Positions 1-4,389 of a stretch of 18,701 bases of DNA are shown here, one piece after another (the stretch's first letter is position 1; each line of letters opens with the position of its first letter). The notes beneath the pieces were generated by a model, which saw only the letters and a program-made list of their open reading frames with translations, was not told the origin of the DNA and ran no database searches. The position numbers and the translations under genes were made by a program. Source of the stretch: CAZCZU01 sp964503475 (lineage in GTDB: Bacteria; Pseudomonadota; Zetaproteobacteria; Mariprofundales; Mariprofundaceae); the NCBI GenBank assembly GCA_964503475.1, contig CAZCZU010000045.1, positions 1 to 18,701 of the forward strand, written 5' to 3'.

Positions 1-7
1 GGGCTTC

Positions 8-24
8 GGGGTCAGGTCTTGCAA
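8..24 (+). repeat. RAYT-associated terminal motif (REP-like leader)
   Basis: The sequence GGGGTCAGGTCTTGCAA lies about 30 bases before the RAYT start codon. From memory, motifs of the form GGGGTCAGGTCTTG flank many IS200-like/RAYT genes and probably form part of the sequence the transposase recognises. No second or inverted copy was found in the window, which fits loss of the right-hand end of the element at the junction near 365. The identification rests on recall and one copy only. Confidence 0.4.
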
Positions 25-53
25 TACGACATTTGGTGGTCTACAGGTAAGAA

Positions 54-364
54 ATGGCAAGGCCGTTGAGAGTTGAATATGCCGGCGCGATATATCATGT
101 GACAAGCCGTGGTAATGCACAGTCCGACATCTATCTTGATGATTCGGACAGAGAGGCATTTCTTGAAATTCTTGCGGGTGTTATCGACCGCTTTGGCTGG
201 GTTTGCCATGCGTATTGTCTGATGAGCAATCATTATCACCTGTTGCTTGAAACACCGAAAGGGAATCTGAGCATGGGTATGCGTCAGTTGAATGGTGTTT
301 ATACCCAAAGGTTCAACCGGAGGCACCGGCGAGTTGGCCATCTGTTTCAGGGTAGATACAAGTC
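54..364 (+). pseudogene. REP-associated tyrosine transposase (RAYT, Y1/IS200-like), 3'-truncated
   Basis: Homology runs from the ATG at 54 to about 362 (MARPLRVEYAGAIYHVTSRG to HLFQGRYKS). Seen: the metal-binding HUH motif in the context CLMSNHYHLLLE, and the likely nucleophile Tyr in GVYTQRFNRRH. Known of the family: RAYTs are single-strand DNA transposases that cut at REP hairpins, and the protein normally continues after GRYK with a further 50 or more residues. Here the reading frame leaves the family at about base 363 and runs into antisense helicase sequence, stopping at 518, so about the last third is missing. The HUH and Tyr residues survive, but the protein is probably not functional. 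Confidence 0.85.
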
Positions 365-1315
365 AAAATCACTATGGATCTGCTTGGCAAGCGCCTGGTT
401 GGGGACAAGGACGGCAACCCTGGCTCCGGAATCCGCGCACACAGCAGCCACAGTACCGTACACAGCGGTCTTACCCGAGCCGACACCTCCCGACAACATC
501 CGGTGCATCGTACCGTGACACATATCCCCGAGGATTTCCTTGATCGCGACTTCCTGCTCATCAGTAAGGGTGAAGGGGAGTGCAGAAACACGCATGCGGA
601 TTGCCCAATCATCCAACTTGCCGAGACGAAAGGATGGTACAGCCTTGCGTTTGGAAGCAATCTGTTCAAGAGAGTCTGCGACAAAGTAAGCAGCCGCCCG
701 GTCAAGCCACCGATGGGCGCGAAGCCCGTCCTCGGGAGCTGACGGCAAGTGGGCATCAAGCAGGATCGCCTCAAGAGGCTTGTACAGCGGGCCGGACACC
801 ACAGGGATCTTAGTACGCAGCCAATTTGCGGCAACCGGAATAGAGTCGTCCAACAAGGACACCAGACGGTCACGAACAGTCTCAGGCCGGATAACCCTGG
901 CCTTACCTTTATATCTTGGAGAAACCCGGCCAACCCATTCATCAGGAACGATGGTGGGTGCCTTAACCCAGCACTGGTCGTCAAGCCACTGTATTTCACC
1001 ATACACGGCAAGTTTCTTGCCGGCACAAAGACCTAGCTCACGGCAGTCACCAAAAAGTGTAAATCCAACTAATCCACCGCCGGGCAAAGCCAGGCGACAA
1101 ACTGCCCGTGGAACGCTATCAAAACGCATCTGCGGATCAGCAGACAGGGAGCCGGAGAAGCATGCGTGAGTCACCGATGGGTTCGGGGTGGATGTGAGGA
1201 CAGTTCGATAGTCGCCCCATGATTCGGGCAGGTAGAACGCCGCAAGCCAGGGCTCGGTGATACCAAGGGAATTGAGTCTCCCCAAACCGTTATCTTTTTC
1301 AGCTTTTACTCGCAC
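347..1315 (-). pseudogene. RecG-like superfamily 2 DNA helicase, C-terminally truncated
   Basis: The leftward reading frame starts at a GTG (1315) preceded by a good ribosome site (AGGAGAGAAGG). Of 322 codons, about the first 317 look native. The first ~240 residues resemble a RecG wedge/OB region (for example PRYKGKARVIRPETVRDRL). Then come LPFTLTDEQEVAIKEI, a Walker A GGVGSGKT at residues 276-283, and the start of motif Ia (VLVPNQALAKQIHSDF). Everything after that is lost: the DExH motif, motifs III-VI and the TRG region. Homology ends at base ~365, exactly where the RAYT homology on the other strand ends, so one rearrangement truncated both genes. The fragment cannot be a complete helicase. 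It lies 15 bases after the 65-aa gene and shares an operon with the HTH gene. Confidence 0.8.
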
Positions 1316-1330
1316 GTTCGACCTTCTCTC

Positions 1331-1528
1331 CTATCTGCTTTTCTCCTCACACGCTTTCGCGCACAGGCCTTCCACAATGGAAAGGTGGTGCTGTTCAAGA
1401 TGGAGTTGGGGTATCAGATCAGGGTTAACGAATTCCACAGTGTCCGGATCAAGCGCATGCTTCCTTGCCATCGCAAGGACAAACTTTACCGACTCGATCT
1501 CGGACGAAGTGAGTGTCTTCAAACCCAT
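1331..1528 (-). CDS. hypothetical protein, 65 aa
   Basis: Leftward gene of unknown function. I chose the ATG at 1528 (MGLKTLTSSEIESVKF) because it falls 10 bases after the stop of the HTH gene and is preceded by AGGCGG. An upstream start at 1585 would overlap the HTH gene. The protein is predicted mostly helical, with no signal peptide, membrane segment or recognised motif. It sits between an excisionase-like regulator and the broken RecG-like helicase with short gaps, so co-transcription is likely. Confidence 0.6.
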   Translation of the reverse strand: MGLKTLTSSEIESVKFVLAMARKHALDPDTVEFVNPDLIPQLHLEQHHLSIVEGLCAKACEEKSR

Positions 1529-1538
1529 ATTCAACCGC

Positions 1539-1751
1539 CTATGCAGCACACCTGCCGCTGGTGGATTCAACAGAGGCCGAGTCAATCCACTGCATCAACC
1601 TGTCTTTCGGGAAACGGATTGCGCCATTCACCTGAATATGAGGTGGCGCGATCTTCTTACGCCTCCAACCATAAATCGTATGTTTGGAAACATTTAATAT
1701 CCGGGCCACATCGGCCACAGTCAGCATTTCAGATTCAGTGGACATCTTCAC
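1539..1751 (-). CDS. small helix-turn-helix DNA-binding protein (MerR/AlpA/excisionase-like, HTH_17)
   Basis: The protein of about 70 aa contains MLTVADVARILNVSKHTIYG WRRKK, a typical HTH_17 winged-helix fold in which the second helix carries the Ser-Lys-x-Thr-Ile-Tyr recognition motif. The wing follows in PPHIQVNGAIRFPKDRLMQWI. Known roles of such proteins on mobile elements are excisionase, transcription control or plasmid copy/partition control. Which applies here is unknown. GTG at 1751 is preferred because AAAGGAG lies 6 bases upstream; the ATG at 1745 is the alternative. The gene is divergent from the replication initiator, so it may regulate the shared 130-base gap. Confidence 0.8.
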   Translation of the reverse strand: MKMSTESEMLTVADVARILNVSKHTIYGWRRKKIAPPHIQVNGAIRFPKDRLMQWIDSASVESTSGRCAA

Positions 1752-1883
1752 TACAAGCTCCTTTCTCAATTCAATTTACCGAAGTGTAAAAAAAAACAAG
1801 GCCGACAATCCGGCAAATGAAGTGGAAAAAACCATCCTTTCACCATCTAAACGAAAAAACCGGAATATAGCGTCTCGCTCACC
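1752..1883. promoter_or_regulatory. divergent control region between HTH gene and replication initiator
   Basis: A-rich intergenic region. It contains two related blocks, GAAGTG followed by an A run, at 1781-1798 and 1819-1831. It also holds a small inverted repeat (GCCG/CGGC, 1801-1814). At 1822-1837 is GTGGAAAAAACCATCC, which matches the core of the initiator-gene iterons at 13 of 16 positions. No strong ribosome site precedes the initiator ATG at 1884. Inference: binding of the initiator or of the HTH protein here would control both genes. Confidence 0.45.
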
Positions 1884-3059
1884 ATGAGCGACTACGCCTT
1901 GCTTTCCTGTCTCGACCGGCCAATAGCGTTCCATCACGTCCTCTCCCGAGTATCCGGAAAGGCGGTGTCAGCCGTTGTGCTCAGCCAGGCGATCTATTGG
2001 CAGTTGCGATGCAAGGACGGGAATGATGGCTGGTGGTGGAAAACCGATGAGGACTGGAAAGAAGAAACAGGGTTAGGACAATTCGAGCTAACTTCCGTAC
2101 TGAAAGACTTAACACTATCCGGTGCTCTTGAATCAACCAGAAAAGGTATGCCGGCCAGGAAACACTACCGCGTCAACATTCCGCGCCTCTCATCCATCAT
2201 TAGAGACAGTCTTCCCGACTCAGAAAGAGAAACACCATTACCGGAGCTAATGAAACGCCCGGTCGCATATCACCGTATGTTTGTGACCATAACAGGCAGC
2301 GTAAAGGCAGCTCTCTTGTTGAGCCAGGCGATGTATTGGCAGGGCAGGGTTCCAGCCGAACGGGAAGGGTGGTGGTGGAAAACCGCGTCTGAGTGGAATG
2401 AAGAAATTGGGTTAAGCCGCCGTGAGTTAGAGACAGCCAGGAAGAAGTTGCGAGAATTAGGCATACTGGAAGATCGTCAGGAAATGCTCCCATCGAGAGT
2501 CTGGTATAGAGTGAATAAGGCGCGACTGAACGAGCTCATGGAAAGCGAAATCGCCAAAACGCACGGATATTCGTCAGTTATGTGGAAAACGCCATCGGAC
2601 ACTAAGGAAGAAGAGCCAAAACCCGCGAATAATCGTCAGTTCCGTGGAAAACGCCATCGAGTTCCGTGGAAAACGCCATCGCAATATACAGAGACTACTT
2701 CTGATACTAAAATAACCCCGCCAACTTCCACGCTCGCACAAGAATCTCTCAACACCGCAATGGGTGGCAGTGCGCCCGCCTCCGGCGAGCGGTTGGATTT
2801 GAAATCTCTCTATGGGCTTGAATGTCCGAGCTGGGTGGCTAAATCCATCGGTGAAAACCGAGTCTGCAAACTTTTGAAAAAGCACAACCTGTCTGTCGAG
2901 GACGCTCGCAAGGTGCTGGCCGAGTTCGCGGCGGCCAAACTGCAGAACGTGATAGGGGATGAAGCTGGCTACTTCATATCGCTGTGCAAAAGAGCAGGTA
3001 AGGGAACCCTCGAACCCTCAGCGAGAGCCGAGGGCTTGTATCGAGACATCAGATTTTAA
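1884..3059 (+). CDS. replication initiator-like protein with two tandem winged-helix domains
   Basis: The 391-aa protein has two copies of an ~85-residue winged-helix module. Copy 1 (residues ~11-98) includes VVLSQAIYWQ, GWWWKTDEDWKEETGL and KHYRVN. Copy 2 (~128-216) includes LLLSQAMYWQ, GWWWKTASEWNEEIGLSRRE and VWYRVN. Modules with this SQAIYW...GWWWKT pattern are known from phage and plasmid replication proteins. A hydrophilic linker (~220-300) is encoded by DNA carrying 22-bp repeats. The C-terminal part (LECPSWVAKSIGENRVCKLL onward) is helical and ends at AEGLYRDIRF. Inference: it binds its own origin and recruits the host replisome, making this the replication module. A phage replisome organiser acquired by the element is the alternative. 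Start ATG at 1884 lacks a clear ribosome site. Confidence 0.7.
   Translation: MSDYALLSCLDRPIAFHHVLSRVSGKAVSAVVLSQAIYWQLRCKDGNDGWWWKTDEDWKEETGLGQFELTSVLKDLTLSGALESTRKGMPARKHYRVNIPRLSSIIRDSLPDSERETPLPELMKRPVAYHRMFVTITGSVKAALLLSQAMYWQGRVPAEREGWWWKTASEWNEEIGLSRRELETARKKLRELGILEDRQEMLPSRVWYRVNKARLNELMESEIAKTHGYSSVMWKTPSDTKEEEPKPANNRQFRGKRHRVPWKTPSQYTETTSDTKITPPTSTLAQESLNTAMGGSAPASGERLDLKSLYGLECPSWVAKSIGENRVCKLLKKHNLSVEDARKVLAEFAAAKLQNVIGDEAGYFISLCKRAGKGTLEPSARAEGLYRDIRF
2576..2715 (+). repeat. iteron-like 22-bp repeats inside the initiator gene, with AT-rich flank (candidate origin)
   Basis: A 22-bp unit with core GTGGAAAACGCCATCG occurs at 2576-2597, 2638-2659 and 2660-2681. The last two are identical and directly adjacent; the first differs at two positions. 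The first two also share TCGTCAGTT just upstream. The repeats fall in different codon phases (core starts 2582 and 2666 share a phase, 2644 does not), so they encode different peptides. That argues for selection on DNA. An A/T-rich stretch (2682-2715) follows. Known parallel: the lambda O gene carries its iterons and origin inside the initiator gene. The spacing of 22 bp is two helical turns. Confidence 0.65.
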
Positions 3060-3085
3060 GGATGTTTGCATTCCAAGGCTCAAGG

Positions 3086-3113
3086 TTGACATAACAATTT
3101 CTTAAACTATTCT
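3086..3113 (+). promoter_or_regulatory. sigma70-like promoter upstream of solitary CRISPR repeat
   Basis: A perfect TTGACA (3086-3091) and TATTCT (3108-3113) are separated by 16 bases. A transcript would start near 3120 and read through a 10-codon ORF, an inverted-repeat region and the CRISPR-like repeat at 3240. It lies just after the initiator gene stop (3059), so it is independent of that gene. Confidence 0.55.
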
Positions 3114-3144
3114 GTTTCTTGCATTTTAAAGTTGGAGGGTTCTC

Positions 3145-3177
3145 ATGTCGCATCAGATGCTTGCCAATAAGATATAA
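3145..3177 (+). CDS. possible 10-codon leader peptide
   Basis: ATG at 3145 is preceded by GGAGGG with ideal 5-base spacing, and the reading frame encodes MSHQMLANKI before TAA. It lies ~30 bases after the predicted transcription start. Either it is a leader peptide controlling the structured RNA that follows, or the remnant 5' end of a gene destroyed by the insertion downstream. No function can be assigned. Confidence 0.3.
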   Translation: MSHQMLANKI

Positions 3178-3235
3178 GACTGGCTTTCGCCAATAGAGCT
3201 TCCGCAAATGATCGGAAAACTCTGCGGATCAGTCT
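3177..3235 (+). ncRNA. structured leader preceding the CRISPR-like repeat
   Basis: Nested inverted repeats predict an RNA fold. The outer stem is AGACTG (3177-3182) with CAGTCT (3230-3235). The inner stem is TCCGCA (3201-3206) with TGCGGA (3223-3228). A small TGGC-TTTC-GCCA hairpin (3181-3192) competes with the outer stem. The region is downstream of a good promoter and ends five bases before the CRISPR-like repeat. Folding was judged by eye only. Confidence 0.35.
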
Positions 3236-3239
3236 GGAA

Positions 3240-3268
3240 ATGTTCCCCGCATACGCGGGGATGAACCG
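3240..3268 (+). repeat. solitary type I-E CRISPR repeat
   Basis: The 28 bases from 3241 begin TGTTCCCCGCATACGCGGGG and end ATGAACCG. This is the type I-E repeat form (GTGTTCCCCGC...GCGGGGATGAACCG), with A instead of G at the first base. It has the palindromic stem CCCCGC/GCGGGG (3245-3250, 3255-3260) that Cas6e binds. No second repeat occurs at the expected ~61-base period or elsewhere in the window, and no cas gene is present. It is therefore a lone repeat, either the first repeat of a destroyed array or a solitary repeat unit carried by the element. Confidence 0.75.
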
Positions 3269-3284
3269 CCAAACTTGTGAACTC

Positions 3285-3304
3285 CCCGGCCCTAAAGGAC
3301 CGGG
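3285..3304 (-). ncRNA. IS605/TnpB right-end hairpin (3' end of omega-RNA)
   Basis: Read on the minus strand, CCCGGTCCTTTAGGGCCGGG forms a stem with a short loop and overlaps the tnpB stop codon (3292-3294). Overlap of the tnpB 3' end with the structured right end, which also forms the scaffold of the TnpB guide RNA, is known for this family. The guide would be the flank beyond the right end, to the left of 3277. Confidence 0.55.
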
Positions 3305-3618
3305 CTTCTGGCGGCCAGGCCACCGTCATTTTTGATGGACAATCCATTGCGAGACCGGCTGTTGCCTGATCGCGTCTTACGGGGATTAGCGCCCACCCCT
3401 GGCCGAAGTACATTTTTATGCGCTCCCGCCAACTCTGTCCCGGAGTGTTTAATGAGTTTGATTGCTCGGTTTCGTATCACCAGTGCTGCATTGTGATCCG
3501 CGTTATCGCGGTATCCGCATTTCTGGCGTCGGAAGTCAGATTGGTTTGTCCTGTTTCCAGGGTGAGTGTAGCCGCAACATGCACACTCCTGACTTCTGTT
3601 AACATGCGTTATTATCCA
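3292..3618 (-). pseudogene. TnpB (IS605 OrfB) C-terminal remnant
   Basis: Only about the last 105 residues remain. Visible are the zinc ribbon CACCGYTHPGNR ... KCGYRDNADHNAALVIRNRA and the third RuvC catalytic Asp in NADHNAA. The tail (GAHKNVLRPGVGANPRKTRS) is basic. Known: TnpB is an RNA-guided DNA nuclease of ~400 aa. Here the RuvC-I and RuvC-II parts are gone, and the first Cys of the second CxxC pair is Arg (RRQKCGY), so the ribbon lacks a ligand. No start codon belongs to this fragment; homology fades above ~3610. Confidence 0.8.
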
Positions 3619-3632
3619 TAGGAGACTAATCT

Positions 3633-3710
3633 ATGCAAGCATCCTGTGGCAGCGCTCCGCTCGATGTTGTGAAGGAGTACGTCAAAAATCAGAACGCGCC
3701 AGCCAGATGA
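3633..3710 (+). pseudogene. IS200/IS605 TnpA C-terminal remnant
   Basis: The 25 codons after an ATG at 3633 read MQASCGSAPLDVVKEYVKNQ and end NAPAR. This resembles the C-terminal end of Y1 transposases of the IS200/IS605 family (pattern ...SCGGAPLxVVKxYIENQ, from memory). The catalytic HUH and Tyr regions are missing. It points away from the tnpB remnant, as expected for divergent tnpA/tnpB. The ATG with AGGAGA upstream is probably fortuitous, because the frame is closed by a stop at 3627. Confidence 0.5.
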
Positions 3711-3714
3711 TGCG

Positions 3715-3759
3715 AAGGCCACTAACTCGGAGCTAAAGCACCCGAGGTTGCGTGGCCTT
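3715..3759. repeat. terminal palindrome of the IS605-like element
   Basis: AAGGCCAC (3715-3722) pairs perfectly with GTGGCCTT (3752-3759). Inside, CTCGG (3726-3730) pairs with CCGAG (3742-3746). Imperfect hairpins near each end are what TnpA of this family binds. It directly follows the tnpA remnant. The run of T after it is short, so a terminator role is less likely. Confidence 0.55.
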
Positions 3760-3845
3760 TTGGCTCAAAAAATTCTCTTTAACCAGCTCCCATGCCGTGT
3801 ACGTCCTGCCAGGCACCGAAGTAGATCTTTGAGCTGGAAGACTAT

Positions 3846-4271
3846 TTACTTCTCGCCGTTCCAGATCGGGTTGCATGGCTTCTTATTGCTCCATATGAGC
3901 GGGTGTTCATCCAGAATATCACGCTCCTTCTCGGTCAACTTTTTCCCGGCGCACAATTTCTCCCACACCGAGGCAGGATTGGTGACACCGGATTTGGATG
4001 CCGAACCTTTGGAGTCCTGCCTGGACTGGGAGATGGCATACGATCTTGCATATCTGACAGGCGGATAGGGGTTCACCGTTAATACATGTTGGTTCTCAAT
4101 CGGGATAATGACCTGCCCGCCAGTCAAGCTATAAACAGGCTCATTACCTATGCGAAGCCCGGCATGTTGTGACTGATGCTGTGACGCCCCTTCAACGACC
4201 TTGGTTGGGGGAACGTGTTTTGAGCAAGCGGTAGCAAGTAAAGCTGCCGCAATCAAAGGCGTGTATTTCAT
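3846..4271 (-). CDS. small lipoprotein, unknown function
   Basis: The start ATG at 4271 has GGAGG four bases upstream. An upstream frame extension would put an unlikely extra N-terminus before the signal. The 141-aa product begins MKYTPLIAAALLATACSK, a lipoprotein signal peptide with lipobox ATAC, so Cys16 or so would be lipidated and the protein anchored in a membrane. The rest is hydrophilic, with PYPPVRYARSYAISQSRQDS in the middle and two Cys near the C-terminus (EKLCAGKK, KPCNPIWN). It is transcribed away from traI across a ~120-base gap. I do not recognise the family. A surface or entry-exclusion role is possible from context only. Confidence 0.7.
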   Translation of the reverse strand: MKYTPLIAAALLATACSKHVPPTKVVEGASQHQSQHAGLRIGNEPVYSLTGGQVIIPIENQHVLTVNPYPPVRYARSYAISQSRQDSKGSASKSGVTNPASVWEKLCAGKKLTEKERDILDEHPLIWSNKKPCNPIWNGEK

Positions 4272-4389
4272 ATTTCCTCCGTTGTTTGCGAAAAGATACA
4301 AAAAGCTGACCGGCCACCTCCTGCAAAAGATTCAATAAACAACCTTGTTTTGCTGTATTATCAGAGAAATCGGCGCTTATTGTTGTCCC
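4272..4389. promoter_or_regulatory. divergent promoter region, lipoprotein / traI
   Basis: This 118-base gap separates the leftward lipoprotein gene from rightward traI. A TATTAT at 4356-4361 could serve as a -10 for traI, with a poor TTCAAT -35 about 19 bases upstream, and no ribosome site precedes the traI ATG. It may start the transfer operon. No convincing origin of transfer was identified here. Confidence 0.3.

Larger units (their letters stand above)
3277..3760. mobile_element. internally deleted IS605-like element (tnpB and tnpA 3' remnants, both ends)
   Basis: The layout is right-end hairpin (3285-3304), 3' part of tnpB on the minus strand, deletion junction (~3605-3637), 3' part of tnpA on the plus strand, then a terminal palindrome (3715-3759). 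This matches IS605-type elements with divergent tnpA and tnpB from which the shared central part was lost. The left limit is placed at GTGAAC (3277-3282; GTTCAC on the minus strand) by analogy with related ends and is approximate. It cannot encode its own transposase, but its ends could still be recognised by a TnpA acting in trans. Confidence 0.65.

Noticed and set aside
12..341. 109-codon open frame on the minus strand
   Set aside because: Antisense to the RAYT gene, which has clear family motifs; no ribosome site or motif of its own.
313..1169. Several long plus- and minus-strand frames overlapping the RecG-like gene
   Set aside because: They are off-frame shadows; the helicase frame has a Walker A motif and a good start.
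3145..3268. 5' end of a cas gene before the CRISPR repeat
   Set aside because: The frame stops after 10 codons and the translated remainder shows no Cas motif.
3240..3330. A functional CRISPR array
   Set aside because: Only one repeat is present; no second copy at the expected ~61-base period and no cas genes in the window.
3611..3619. DnaA box-like TTATCCATA
   Set aside because: One mismatch from the consensus, a single copy, and inside the IS605-like relic; insufficient as an origin signal.
4345..4389. Upstream TTG start for traI
   Set aside because: Adds a Cys-rich stretch (FCCIIREIGAYCC) not expected in the family and has no ribosome site.
4272..4389. Origin of transfer upstream of traI
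   Set aside because: No inverted repeats or recognisable nick region could be seen; MobH elements often carry oriT elsewhere.
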